A stretch of 53,275 nt of DNA from Cochliopodium minus (GCA_024220525.1 JAMYWO010000066.1:1-53275), one strand, 5' to 3'. Shown: positions 11,286 to 23,763, numbered from the stretch's first letter. Notes: a model not told the origin generated them from the sequence alone. Made by a program: numbers and translations.

Positions 11286-11795
11286 ATGCCAAAAAGAAAA
11301 AAAGTATCAGCTTTGCCTACCTATCCTACCCTTACCACTAAAACCTCTAAAGCTTTGCAAAAAGATAGAAGACAAAAGAAACAAAAAGCTTTGGAAGCAG
11401 CAAGAAAGCTCAAACAAGGAAAGACTGTTACTCAAAGAAGAATTAAAACTGATATTGAATTTAGAAGACCAAACACTTTAAAATTGGCAAGAAAACCTAA
11501 ATATCACAGAAAGTCCGTCCCAAACAGACCAAGACTCGATCAATATTCTATCATTAAACATCCTCTCACCACCGAAAGTGCTATGAAAAAGATTGAAGAA
11601 AATAATACTCTTGTTTTTATCGTTGATGTCACCGCAAATAAACGTACTATCAGATATGCTGCAGAAAAACTTTATAATATTAAAGCTGAAAAGATTAACA
11701 CCCTCATCAGACCTGATGGAAGAAAGAAAGCTTACATTAAAGTTGCAAAGGGAACCGAAGCTTTAGATATTGCTAACACTATTGGTATTATATAA
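11286..11795 (+). CDS. rpl23a: 60S ribosomal protein L23a (uL23)
   Basis: A single uninterrupted exon of 169 residues. The basic N-terminal extension is Lys/Arg-rich, as in eukaryotic L23a. The uL23 core is obvious: [36 protein letters not shown], [27 protein letters not shown] with local variants, and the terminal [11 protein letters not shown]. It binds 26S/28S rRNA domain III near the peptide exit tunnel and is the docking site for SRP and the nascent-chain complex. It is the only clearly housekeeping gene here without an intron, and its codons are more regular than those of its neighbours, as expected for a highly expressed gene. Confidence 0.95.
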   Translation: MPKRKKVSALPTYPTLTTKTSKALQKDRRQKKQKALEAARKLKQGKTVTQRRIKTDIEFRRPNTLKLARKPKYHRKSVPNRPRLDQYSIIKHPLTTESAMKKIEENNTLVFIVDVTANKRTIRYAAEKLYNIKAEKINTLIRPDGRKKAYIKVAKGTEALDIANTIGII

Positions 11796-12017
11796 TATAT
11801 TTATCTATTTTGGAAGATAAAAAGTATTAAACAAAATATTTAAACAAAGCCCAATTAAATTATTTTTTTCTCATCTTATAAATCTATTGTATACTTTACA
11901 AGTTTTTTGATCCCAAATTTTATAATACTAAAGTATTGAAGCAATAACTAACAAATAATATTTTAATTGTTTAATAAATTTGAAATCTTTTTTTTTTTGT
12001 GATAAAAATGAAACATT

Positions 12018-13141
12018 TTATTTTGGAAATTCATCGATTTTAACAATCATTTCTCTTCCTCCAAAATCTTCTCCATCAAGTTTGAGAGCTTTCTTTGCAG
12101 ATTCTTCAGAGAAAAACAAAACTACACCTTGTCCTTTTGATCTTCCATCACGATTCTCCAAGATATCGGCTCTTTCAACCTCCCCAAAATCAATAAACTT
12201 ATCTTTCAGATCTTGCCATGAAGTATTGTAAGTCAACTTTTTGATGAATTGTTTTGTGTTTGATTAGTTTTAAAGATTTTCAAGCAATTTTCTATTCGAA
12301 ACTTACATTCCCAACAAATATTTGTCTCCCTTTTTTATCTCCACCAGAAGATCTGAATGAAGAACCAGATCTAGGTCTATCAAGGGGATCTCTTTTAGAT
12401 CTTCCTTTGTTTTCTCTATTATTATTTCTTCTTCTGCTATCAAACCTATCCTCTCTTCTCTCATCTCTTCTATCGTCCCTTCTACTATCTCTTCTTCTAT
12501 CATCTCTATTTTTATCCTCTCTATCCTCTCTCACAAAGATTTCAAAGTCAGAATCTCCAATTTTTGTTCCATTCAATGTTTCTATTGCTTTCAATGCTTG
12601 ATCTCTAGAAGAAAATTCCACTATTCTGGAAAAGTAAAGAATAATTCACATAAATAATAATTATTATTTTTAACGATATTTTTTATAATTTGATTCTAAA
12701 ATTATTGAAATGCAAAATAGTATTATCAAACCAAATCTTTTGTGTACAAAAAATTGTAAATTTTATAAATATATAAGAATAAAAATTTTAATTATATTTT
12801 TTTCATTTCTTACCCACACCCCTTTAATTTTAAATAATATGTTATCCCTTTACTTTATACCACCCTTATTATCATTGTTTTACTTTTGATCTGTTCTTAT
12901 CATCTTGAAAGATGCTGGTATAAACTACATCACCAGCAGATCTGAAATGATCTTTCATATCTTGCCAAGATGTTTTATAGTCAAGATGTGTAACGTAGAG
13001 TCTGTTTGTATAATTTTCACTAATTTTTGGCATGTGTGTTTTTGAACCATTATTATTGTGGCCACCATCTTTTCCACTTCCTCTTCTTCTATTAGTTTTA
13101 TGGCTTTCAATCAATTCATCTAATCCTTTATCTAAATCCAT
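12018..13141 (-). CDS. RNA-binding protein with two RRMs and an RD/RS-rich linker (Gbp2/hnRNP M-like)
   Basis: Exons 13141-12884, 12821-12814, 12625-12307 and 12236-12018; 267 residues. RRM1 begins RLYVTHLDYKTSWQDMKDHF and RRM2 begins IFVGNLTYNTSWQDLKDKF. Both carry RNP1 blocks (KGCGIVEF, KGQGVVLF). Between them lies an Arg/Asp/Ser-rich linker (about residues 115-165) of the kind that mediates SR-type protein contacts. The pairing with the TSWQDLKD helix is typical of yeast Gbp2/Hrb1 and hnRNP M, nuclear mRNP packaging and export factors. The RNP1 block of RRM1 is encoded in part by an exon of only 8 nt: without it the flanking exons do not join in frame, and with it GCG is supplied exactly where expected. 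Confidence 0.85.
12814..12821 (-). other. 8-nt micro-exon in the RNA-binding protein gene
   Basis: On the antisense strand the octamer GGGTGTGG is preceded by a TTAAAG acceptor and followed by a GTAAGA donor. It joins Lys-AAA of exon 1 to A-ATA of exon 3 to read GGG-TGT-GGA-ATA (Gly-Cys-Gly-Ile). This completes the RNP1 octapeptide of RRM1. Confidence 0.8.
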
Positions 13142-13360
13142 TTTCTGGAAAGAACAATTTTTTTTATATTTTTTTATTAATATTTTTGATTAACAATCAA
13201 TAAAAAATGATTTTTTAATTTGAGGTTTTTGAGAAGAATAAAGACAAAGAAAAGAATTTTGAAATAAATTGAACTAAGAAACAAAAAAATTTTCAAAAAG
13301 GTTTCAAAACAAGAATAATGAGAAAAAAGGTTTCAAAATCCAAAATAGGAAAATGTAATT

Positions 13361-16300
13361 TTAATTTAAAAAATAATTCAACATTAAAGATAAATAAACA
13401 AAGATATTTTGGGAAGAATCAATAGATAAATGAACCCCTTTACTTTTCAAAACAAGCAAAAAAGTAAAAACAGTTTGTCTAAATGAAAGGGGAAAGTAAA
13501 TGTGCAAGTTTTTGTCCCACTTTCCCATGAGCTCCTTTTCAACTTCTTTCATTTTTCTAAAGTTGTCTATTCTTTCAAAATACATTCTTTGTTGATTATC
13601 TTCAAAGGGGTTGAAAGATAAAAGGATCAAATCAGACAATGATTTCAAATGATTTTTTGATATCTAAAGAAAGTAAGTATTGAGTAAGTAAGAATGAAAA
13701 ATTAAGGATTATAATTAAAATGTAAAAAATAAAAGGATTTGATTAAAAAAAAAAAAGAGTTTGTTTAAAAATAAATTATAAGAAAAATGTGAAATTTTAA
13801 AAGAAGTAAAAAATAAATAAAAAAATATTTTTAAAAAAGAAATAAAAAAAAGAACCTTGGAAGAGGGATAAAGGTAAAGAAAGGAGTAAACAGAAAAAAC
13901 ATCAATAAAACTTTCAATACGGAGGTCTTGATTCTCCATCAAATCACAAATGGTCAAAGACTTTTGAAGGGAGTTCAAAATAAAAGAAGAAAACTTTTCG
14001 GAGAATTTGGACTTGGTGATCATAATTGAAAAGTTGTAGAGGCAGTCGATTTGGTGCTTTTTTGTGACGATTTGGAGGATGTACTTGGCAATTTTTTTGA
14101 TGAGCTCTTCAAAGTCGTTTTCTGAGATTTTTTCAAGTTTGTTCACCACATTCAATATTTCCTGCACCTTCCACTTTTCTGCTCTTAGTGATAAACTCTT
14201 TTATTTTTTGGGAAAAGATGTAATGAAAAATTAATTTTAAAATTAAATTAAAAAAAAATTTGGGTTTATAAAATTTTGATTTATGAAATTAACTGTTGTT
14301 TAAAAAAACAAACTTTAAAATAATGGGTTTAAATTTATATTTGATTGAAATATATGAAAAATTGCAGAATACCAAAATTTAAATCTTTAAAGAATGAGGT
14401 GGAACAATAAAAAAAAAAAAAAAGAAATTTTCAAAGAAAAAAAAATTAAAATTAAAAAATAAAATTTTACCAAATTGAGGAAATGAAGAGATTGTTTGGA
14501 GAAATTATAAGAATCAGAAATGAGAGCAGTATGCAACAAAAGTTGAAAATGAAAGGCGGATTTGTTGGAGGCGACAGAAACAGAGTTGAGGAGAGAATTG
14601 TGATTTAAGAGGAGAATTTTCTCCAACTTTTCCAACATCTGCAAAAAAAAAGACATGTTCCCCAACTCCCCCATTATTTGCATTGCTTCTAACAGTTTGA
14701 AGCACACGCTGTTAAACACTGAATCGTCCATTCCAGAGTAGTTTCCTTTCCAAAAAAAAAAAATTTATTGGAATTAATTTATTTTTTATAAATTTTTATT
14801 AAATTAATTTATTTTATTGATCATTTTTGATTATTTTCATTTTTCAATATTTTTTTTTATTTTCTTTATATTTTTATTTTTTTTTATCATTTTTTTTATT
14901 TTTTTAATTAATTTTTTTTTAAAATTTAATTTCATTTGTTGATTTATTTGATATTTTTTAATGGGGTTTTTATCAATATTTTTTTTGATGGGTTTTTTAT
15001 TTAATATTTATTTTAAATTTAATATATTTTTTTGATTATATTTTTAATTTTATTACCTAGGGACATACAACGATCGAAATAATCTTTTTCTTCACGTTGA
15101 GAATCTTCCGAAGAAGAAAGGGAGGAGGGAGAGGAGAGATTGGGGTTGGAAGTAGAATGCACCAACAAGGGGTCCAACGATGCGGAGGAATCGAGAGACA
15201 TCAAGGGATCTTGAGTGGTGTCCATCAAATCGTTTTGGCTGCTGCTTTTGATAATATTGAAATCGATATTTTTCACTGAAATCTTTTTTTTATCATTAAA
15301 ATCGATTAAATTGTTATTATTATCATTTTCATTATCATTATATTTGTTATTATCATTATTTTTATTTTCATTATCTTTGTTATTATCATTAATATAATTT
15401 TTAAGAAGATTATTATTATTATTATTAAAAGAATTATTATTTTTATTATTTTTGTGAGTTAAATCGGATTTGGAGGAGTTTTTATTTTTCTGCTTTTGTT
15501 GGAAGGGAGGCTTCTTGCCAAAGATTTGGATGAGGGAGGAGGTGTTGTAATAAACTTTGGAATATCTTTCTTGTTGAAAGTTGTTCAATGACCTAAATGA
15601 TGTGTTTTGTATTGGCTGTTCAAAAAATAATGTTTAAAATTTCAAAAATAATTAAAATTAAAATTTATGTAAATCTGAAAATAAATTAAATTAAAAAAAT
15701 TCATCAAAATTTAATATTTAAAATTTAAAATCAAAAAAAATATTTAAAATTAAAAATTGAAATTAATTCAATTGAGATTTAAGATTTAATTTAAAATTTT
15801 AAAAATAATGAAATGAATTTGAAAAAAAAAAATAAAAAAATAAAACCTTGGATTGGATGAAATGACTGATGAAATGATCGGGTAAAATTCGGAGGAGTTT
15901 TTGAAAGAAATGTTCGCTGAAATGAACAGAAAAAGTTTTTGGAGGAGAAGAAGGGGAGAGGACATCGTCTTTAAACAAAGAAGGGGTGGAGGAAATGGGA
16001 GAGGAAGAATAAATGGAGAGAGGATTGATTAGAGGGGAATTATTTAAAAGAGAATTGTTATTTAACGGAGAGTTATTTTTCTTAGCGGAGATTAATTCTC
16101 TTTCATGATTCACTAATAAAATTTCTACAAAGTGGTTGAACAGACTTATTCTTTGTGCTTCTAACAGTATCGACACTTTGCTATAGAATCCCTCCAAGTC
16201 CAACAATATCAAGATGTTTTCTATTCAAATTAAAAATAAAATTAATAAAAATGACACTAATAAAAATAACAATGATAATAATAAAAGTAACAATAATAAA

Positions 16301-18272
16301 AATAACAATAATGATAATAAAAATAACAATAATAAAAATAACAAAAATAATAATTTAAAAATTAAAGCAATCATTTTTTTTATTTAAGATTTATTATTTA
16401 TTAATATTTTTTTTATTTTCTCATTTCATATATTTTTATTTTTGTCATTATTTTTAAATTTTTTTTTATTTTTCATGATTATATATTTAAAATTTATTAC
16501 AAATTCAAATTTTTATTTTTTTTTATTTAACTATTCATTTTTTTTTTTCATTAATAAATTAAAATTTTTTATTTAATTTACCAGTCTCAACAATTTCCTC
16601 AGCAGAAGAGAAAAAGACAGAGTTGTTGATATCAATGAAATGCTGATTCAAAAGTTCATAAGAAAGAGAAATGGCATCCAAACGTTCAATGGTCTTCTCT
16701 ATCTGATGCAAAGAATGAATGGGATACTTCTCCTTGATGGGATGAGGGGTGGCCATCTGCTGGAAAATGAGAAACAAAATGGCCAAATCAGGTTTGGCAG
16801 ACAAAACATTGTTATTGCCAACCCCCACAATCTCAATACAAACCACCCCTATTCCAAATATATCCTCCTCCACCCCCCTCCTTATAAACTTGCTTTTCAA
16901 CATTTTTTTTTCGGAAATGTTTTGATCGTTTTTCTCTTTTTGATCTTTTTGATCATTTTTTTCATTTTTTTCATTTTTTTCTTCGTTTTTCGGAGTGTTT
17001 TGGTTGTTTCCTTCGTTTTTGGGCTGGGCGTAGATGGGCGTGGAGTAGAATTTGGGGTCGGCGTAGACGATCACGGGAAATCTGATGAGGTAGTAGCTTT
17101 GTTCTTGTGCCACGAACACGATCGAGTTTGAAGTGATGTCTTTTGTTTTAAAAATATAAATTAAAAATAAAATAACAATTTTTTTTTTGAAATAAAATGG
17201 AATAGATGAAATGATTATAATTTTTTTTATTTTATTTAATTTTATCTTGATAAAAATTTTTTTATAGCTAAATTTGTTATTTAGATTGAAAAAACCCAAA
17301 AATTTTTGATTTTTAATAATTAATAAAAAATTTTTTTTAAAAAAAATAAATGATACCTCCATGAAAAACGTTAAGGTCATGTAACTGTCTGACATTGGAA
17401 ATGAATTTGGAAATAATGGTGATGATAGGAACGTCCATAACCTGAGTGCTCATATCGACGCCATCCACTGCTTCCCAAATGATGACGAAGAGTTGTTTTT
17501 TGTATTCGTTGGGGTTACTTGTAGAATTATCGACGTTAAAATACTCCAGGTGTGTTGAAACGTTGAGTCTCCTGTTTTTGTACGCTTTTTTGATTATTTC
17601 AAAGTCTTCCAACCTTTTTTCTATCATCTCTATGTCTTTATCGCTTTCTATTGATACTATCGTCATTTCCACTATTTTTTCTTCTTCTTTGTCGAATCCT
17701 GCCACCACTTTTATTGTAATAAAAAAAAAAAATGATTTTAATTTGAGTTGATTTTATCCATTTTTTTTGATGTCTTTCAATGATATACTTCTTATTCATA
17801 AAATAAATGTTTTATATTAATTTTGAATCATTTTCTAAATATTTCTTTTGAAAAAGAACTCGACATTTTATTATTTTCAATTGATTTGAAAATATATCAA
17901 AATGTATAAGCTATTATTGATTAATTGACGATATTATTAGAATGAAAATTATAAGAAAATAATTTTTAACTTTATATTTCAAATATTTCAAATTCATAAT
18001 CTCCCTTTAAAATTATTAATCCAAATATATTTGAATAATGTTAAATATAGGTTACCTATTTCATGTGTTCTCGAATAAATCAGATGAGTGGCGATATATT
18101 TTCCATTATAAATCAATGATCTCAAACATTTATTGCAATTTTCTTTTTGATTGGCTCTTGTTTCAGATTTACAATGAATACAAAAGACAGTATTTCCCAC
18201 AATGCTCTTTTTTTTGGTTGGAGTAACAAATTTTTCTGTAATTTGATTTACAATCACATTATTATTACCCAT
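13361..18272 (-). CDS. Zinc-ribbon pseudokinase with a long helical C-terminal region
   Basis: Eight exons close in phase: 18272-18056, 17707-17357, 17139-16582, 16220-15847, 15615-15057, 14745-14471, 14197-13856, 13663-13361; 992 residues. A CxxC...CxxC zinc ribbon (CIHCKSE...CNKCL, about residues 31-50) precedes a protein-kinase fold: N-lobe YIATHLIYSRTHEIVVAGFD, then RQLHDLNVFHGDITSN at the catalytic loop. HGD keeps the Asp, but the metal-binding Asn is shifted or lost, the strand-3 Lys is not visible (IVEMTI), and DFG reads RFP (YYLIRFPV). It should therefore be catalytically dead. The lobe has Asn/Lys/Glu-rich inserts. The last 450 residues, split by an Asn-rich tract, are alpha-helical and may form a HEAT-like solenoid, an arrangement reminiscent of SCYL-type pseudokinases. 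I do not recognise the exact family. Confidence 0.65.
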
Positions 18273-18502
18273 TCTATCTATTATTTTAAATTTCTTTAAA
18301 TGATCGATTGTCTAATCAATAGAATGCGATCTTGAAAAAATATATCTAAATTTTTTTTAATTTTAAAGTATTGATCCCTCAAAGAATCATCCTTCAAACC
18401 TGTTTAGAAATAAGATTATTAATCAAAAGAAAAAGATTTAATTGTAACCTTTGATTCATTGGGAGGAATTTTTAATTCAGCATTTCAAAAATTAAAAAAA
18501 AA

Positions 18503-20800
18503 ATGAATCTTTTGAAAACAAAAAAGAAATGTTTCAACTTCTCCAAATTTGTTTTCACTCAAAAAATAACTGAAAAGAATTTGAATATCTTTTTGTACTC
18601 TACAATATCTCATCACAAGGGTAATAAAAAGGGAAGTAAAAAAGGAGGAAAAAAAGGAGGAAATAAAATGGAGAATATCAAACCTGATGACGACATTCTG
18701 CAAGCAATATATGTCAGAGGACAAACAGGGATAGAAGCAATACCCACAATGATGAATACATCAAAATCAGATGAACTAGATAAGACGTTATCAGAAAAAA
18801 TAAAGCCTTTAAAAGAAAAGGTCGATAAAGAAATTGCAAAGAAAAAAGATTTGGAAGAAATAAGAAAGAAATTGGAACAAATTGAGATCACGGATAAGAA
18901 AAAAAAAGAATCCAAAAAAAATGCTGAAGAATCCACTTCACAAGAGGTTGCTGTTGATCCGAAGGGAGGTAAAAAGAAGGGGAAGAAGAAAAAAGGGGAG
19001 ATCAAGATTGATGAGAATGATATCACTTCAATTATAGAACAAGATAAGAATCAAAATCTTTCTGTAAAAAAAAAAAAAAAATTTCCTCCAAATCAAATTT
19101 TTTATTTTTTTTATTTTCATTTAATTTATTCAATTTAAATTATTTTTAAAAAGGAAATCCCAAAAACTCAAGAGAATAACAAATCTGACAAAATGTAAAA
19201 AATGTATATTATTGCCATTACTATAACTTTGCTTTTTTATTTCCATATTTATTGTTTGGATTTAATTTTTTTATTTTTTATTTTTTTTATTTTTTTTATC
19301 AATTAAATTCTTTATTTTTTATTTTTTATTTTTTATTTTAATAATTTTTTTTTTATTTTTTATTTTTTATTTTTTAATTGCTAAATTTTTAAAAAAATAG
19401 AGAAGAAGGAAGTGACGTGGATAACGAATTTGAACTGTTTTTGTACAACGCACACAAAACAAATGTGACAGAGGGAGTGATGGAGAAAATTCTGACAGGT
19501 TTTTACATCACTTATGTTCAAACAGGCGTCCCCATCGATGAAGCAGAAGAATTCATTAAAAGTGAATCTTCTGATTTTAAAGGTTTTGACATCGATCATT
19601 CCATCACTCGTATCATGTGCGAAGAATATGATGATAAAGGTTTTTTTCAAAAAAAAAATTATTTGTTTTTTATTCATTATTAATTTGTCTTTAACATTTT
19701 TATTCATTTGACTATTATTTTATTTTGTTTTATTATTTTTTATTTTAACATTTATTTTTTTAAAGCATTTATTTTTATTTTTTCGAGTTTTATTTTATTT
19801 TTTATTCGTTTGACTATTATTTTATTTAATTTTTATTTCAAACTTTTATTTTTTTATTTTTTCAAGTTTTGTTTTATTTTTTAAAATTTTTATATTTTTT
19901 TTTAAAAAAATATGAATTTGATTCATTTTCTTATTATAATTTTATTGTTACTTTTTATTTTTACTTTTTTTTAATTTTTCTTTTGTAAAGGATACATACC
20001 TGTGTTTACTTCCCATAAAAGACTCGAACAATTTGTTGAATGGAGTGAAAGGGAAGATGTGCCTAGGTGGGAAATAAGAAATTTCAATGCACACAACGTT
20101 TTTTATTTCGCTCAAAAATTAAAAGTAAAAAAAAATTTATTAACTTTAAAAAAAAAAATCATTCAAAATTAATTTAAAAAATAAAAAAATTTAGGCTGGT
20201 GTTGGTAATTATTTTTATTTTTTTTTCAAATTTTATTCATTTTATTTTTGTTTATTTTTTAAGCAATCAATCCGGGGTGCACTTATCCTATTCTTTTGGA
20301 AGAAGAAGCTCTCAGAGAAATGCAACTTGTGGAAGTTGACAAAAACTACCAAGAAGAAAATATCCCACAAGGAGAAACCTACTACGAAGGTAAATTCCTT
20401 ATTTTTTAAATAAATTATTTCAATTTTTTTTTATATTTTTAAATAATTTGTTATATTTTTTATTTTATTTTTAGGAAAGGTGGGTGTACATCTTCCTAAT
20501 TCATTGATTCATCAAGTGAGAAATCTTTTAAAGTCATTCCAACACATAGTGAAAAATGGATATATCCAACAACGTGTCAATATTAAAGATCAAGCAAACC
20601 CAGATCTTGTTATTGGTGTCGAATTCAAATCAATTGCTACTCCTACTGACAAACAAAACATTGTTGGCTTGGTCGGCTCCCGTGTTTGTCCTAGCGTCAA
20701 CTTGTTGGAGTTGAATGGTAGAGGTCTTTTGTACACAGAGTGGATAAAGTCTGATCAAGATCCTGAAAATTGGATTCACATCTTTCCTTCTTATGTTTAA
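18503..20800 (+). CDS. SseB-like domain protein with Lys-rich N-terminus
   Basis: Seven exons close in phase: 18503-19063, 19154-19194, 19401-19639, 19991-20124, 20195-20204 (10 nt), 20264-20389, 20475-20800; 478 residues. Residues 35-210 are highly basic and coiled-coil-like, with GGKKGG-type clusters. The second half matches the bacterial SseB (enhanced serine sensitivity) layout: YIPVFTSHKRLEQFVEW, then AQKLKAGVAINPG (the AxxAGVxxxINPG signature) and a C-terminal beta domain ending WIHIFPSYV. SseB proteins are of uncertain biochemical role and are chiefly bacterial. The AINPG signature spans the 10-nt exon, so the splice model is well supported. A downstream start at Met 18668 is possible. 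Function is unknown. Confidence 0.65.
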
Positions 20801-20971
20801 AAAAAAAAACATTTAAATTAAATTAAAAATATTTATTTTTTCTTTCATGAATCTGAATAAATTGAATCAACAAATAAATAACAAAGAGAAATTTTTCTTT
20901 AATAACAATTTTACACTTGCAAACTTTTTTTAAAAAAACAAAAATAAAAACAAAAAAAGATATGTTTTTCC

Positions 20972-22219
20972 TTAGTTGACAGTCTGGTAGCCATATCTCT
21001 TATCATTTGTCAGCTCTGAACCAAAATTACTTTTTGAGTTGGTAATGAACACCATCGCCACAATACAAGGGAAAACTTCACAAACCACTTCATAACCAAT
21101 AATGAAATACCAGAAGTACTTATGAGACATTGTATCAACATAAAAGTACCTTTTTTTATTATTTGAAAGGAAGTATTAAAAGAATGTTCTAATGAAAAGA
21201 TGTGTTAAAAAAATAATAGTTTTTACCAAATAAAACTAAGAACAGTTCTTATTAACAAAGATACAACAGTACAAATCAGCGTTATTTTTATTCTGAAAGC
21301 TTTTTGCTTGAGATGAAAGGCGTTCACATTTTTTATTGCTTTGTTGAGACTAAACCCAGCTATGGCCACTCCACATGCCGTAAAAAAGAAAGATGATCCC
21401 AAAAAAATTGACTCAATCATTAAACTATTTACAAAATTAAAATTTTAAAAAAATAAAAAGTAAAATAAAATAAAACAAAAAATTAATTCAAATAAAATAA
21501 AACTTTAAATAAAAATTACTTTTTAAAAAAATTTACAATTTTTTCCCGTAATAAAATTTAAATAAGAATGGCTGAGGTAATAATGCCAACAAATCATACA
21601 ACCCTTTTAAAAAATTTAGTTTATTAAAAAAACAAAAATATTTTAAATTTTTTACAAATGAATTTTTTTAGGAGGTAGTAGGATCGTTTTCTGTGAACCA
21701 AATAGTTTATTGAAAAATAGATTTTGGCCCAAAATAGAATTAACATGGTGAACGCTATTATGAATAACACGCTGGGAATTACTAACAAAAGATCAAACAT
21801 CATGTCTTCTATATGTTTAAAGTCTGTGACAAACCAAAATGATGATCTTTTTAAGAAAATAAAAGAATGATTTACAAAAATAAAAACAGAAATTTTAACT
21901 TTTTTTTTCAAAATTTATTATTTTTTGAAATTATATATTTTACCTCAATGCACAGAATAGAAACTATTTTTGGGATCAAAAAGAAATTAGTTGGACTGAT
22001 AATCCTTCAATTCTTTTTATTTACCAAAATCAAATAGAATCTTGCTTGTAGAGTTAATCTCGCAAAACATCTTCCTTTTTTATTCAATATCCTTATTCTG
22101 AATAGAATAATAATGATAATGAGTGTCATTAAAGAGAATATGCTTCCTAGGATTGGAGACACTATTTTATATTCATCATCATCTTTATGGCTTTTGATTA
22201 TATCCAAATTATATGACAT
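20972..22219 (-). CDS. Seven-helix membrane protein, THH1/TOM1/TOM3-like
   Basis: Six exons close in phase: 22219-22025, 21963-21944 (20 nt), 21846-21656, 21603-21537, 21424-21227, 21149-20972; 282 residues. Seven hydrophobic segments alternate with short charged loops: first helix around SPILGSIFSLMTLIIIIILF, second rebuilt over the 20-nt exon (YLILFLFCALRSSF), then the VIPSVLFIIAFTMLILFWA, SSFFFTACGVAIAGF, ITLICTVVSLLIR and terminal FWYFIIGYEVVCEVFPCIVAM segments. The helix-2 FxxCxLR motif and the last helix (YxxxEVxPCxVxM) recall the plant THH1/TOM1/TOM3 and amoebozoan GPCR-like proteins. There is no signal peptide. The family call is tentative; the topology is clear. Confidence 0.6.
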
Positions 22220-22562
22220 TCAATGAGGTATAAATATTCTATTTTTGATTTTTATTTCTATTTATAAAGTAAGGAAGATTCCTTTCCAATTTATCCTTCA
22301 AATTTTTTTTATTTTAACTTTCTATTTTAGATTTCTTTAAAAAAGAGGTGAAATGAAACTATATGATCAAATTTCACTTTTGCATCGATTTTACAAAACC
22401 AACAAAATAACCTAATTTTTGTACCTTTCTTCAAAAATTAAAATTTAGAGGTTAATTTTTGTTTGAAAAATCACAATTGGTCAAAAATAAGAGTGATAAA
22501 AAAAGGTAAATGAAGAATCATTTAACTTTATTTTTTTAAAAAAAAAAAAAACGAAAACGAAA

Positions 22563-23280
22563 ATGTTCACTAAATTAAAGATCAAAAAGCTACCTTCCTT
22601 TAAAAAAGTTATAAGCCAGTTTAAAAACAGCAAGAACTACTCCATAATCACAAAAAGAACAAAATCTATTTCAAAGTTTATCTTACCAACTATTTGTGCA
22701 ACAACTTTTATTCATTACAACTCCAATGAAAACATCTTTCAATGTCAAGATAAAGGTTAAAAAATCTTTGAAATTAATAAAATTTTTTTTCGCTTAAAAA
22801 TTATAAAAGAAAAAGAAGAAAAAGGATTGATAGAAAAAGTTACTGATAAAGCAATGGAAAAGGTTAAAGATAAAGCTGTTGAAAAACTGGAGTAATATTT
22901 ACTATTATAACTTATTTATAAACTTGAATTTAAATAGGGAAAGAGAAGAAAAATTGAATGAACAGAACATTGCAAGAAGTATAGGTTTGAAAACGACAAC
23001 TTTCTTTGTCTCAGGATTGGCCGGGTTTGTAAGTGGCTATACAATAACCAAGATGGGAAAATATATGTTCATTTTGGCAGGTCTCACTTTTGTTGGCGTG
23101 AAATATCTTGATAATCAAGGTTTTATTGATGTTCATTGGTCCAGATTCATTACTAAAGATACGATCAGTACAGTCTACAATAATAAAGATACTGCCTTCA
23201 GTTTATACAATACTGTCACCAAAAATAATACCACTACCTTTGGATTTGTGATTGGTTTGATTCTTGGTATAATTATATGA
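22563..23280 (+). CDS. FUN14-domain mitochondrial membrane protein
   Basis: Exons 22563-22755, 22810-22891 and 22938-23280; 205 residues. The C-terminal 110 residues match FUN14: LAGFVSGYTITKMGKYMFIL (the GxxxGYxxxKxGK signature), then QGFIDVHWSRF (GYIxVxW) and a final Gly-rich helix (FGFVIGLILGIII). The N-terminus is basic and Ser/Lys-rich, plausible as a mitochondrial presequence. Between them lies an amphipathic Lys/Val/Asp segment with repeated VxDKAxEKV units encoded across exon 2. FUN14 family proteins sit in the outer mitochondrial membrane, and the animal member FUNDC1 acts as a mitophagy receptor. No LC3-interacting YxxL motif is evident in the N-terminus, so a mitophagy role is not supported by sequence. 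Confidence 0.75.
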
Positions 23281-23373
23281 AAAATATGATCACAATTTTG
23301 AGTTGAATTAAACAAATACTTTAATCTTTTTTTTTTCTATTTTATATTTTCGAATTTTTTTCTATCATTCCTT

Positions 23374-23763
23374 TTATTTTTCTTCATCTGCGAGCAAAAT
23401 TTGAGCAAATGTTTTATAATCTATAATACCATCACCATTGAAATCTGCTTCATTCAAAAAATCTTGCAACTTATTAAAAAAAAAATTTTTTAAATAATTT
23501 TTATATATTTCCATAATTCAATTAAATTTGATTACCTCTTTTCCTGCCAACGGATTACCGTCTGCTGTTACTATATGTTCCAAATCTTCTCTTGATAAAT
23601 AACCAGTTTTTTCAAGATCAAAATTAAAAAATGCTTCAATAAGTTTATTCAATTCTTGTTGTTTATTATTATTCTATATTTTAAAGTTTAACATTAAATA
23701 CATCCAAATATTTCCAATAATAAATGAGATATGATTCAAAATTAAACATTCTATAAATACCAT
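23374..23763 (-). CDS. Small two-EF-hand protein (calmodulin/centrin-like)
   Basis: Exons 23763-23761 (the ATG alone), 23673-23536 and 23469-23374; 78 residues. Two EF-hand loops are seen: FDLEKTGYLSRED (residues 16-28) and DFNGDGIIDYKTF near the C-terminus. In both, the twelfth loop position is not Glu (Asp, Thr), so Ca2+ affinity may be weakened. The intron falls immediately after ATG (GTATTT...ATATAG), a position well known in calmodulin-family genes, and no other ATG upstream is in frame. It is probably a regulatory light chain or small Ca2+ sensor. The first exon is inferred; the rest is secure. Confidence 0.7.
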
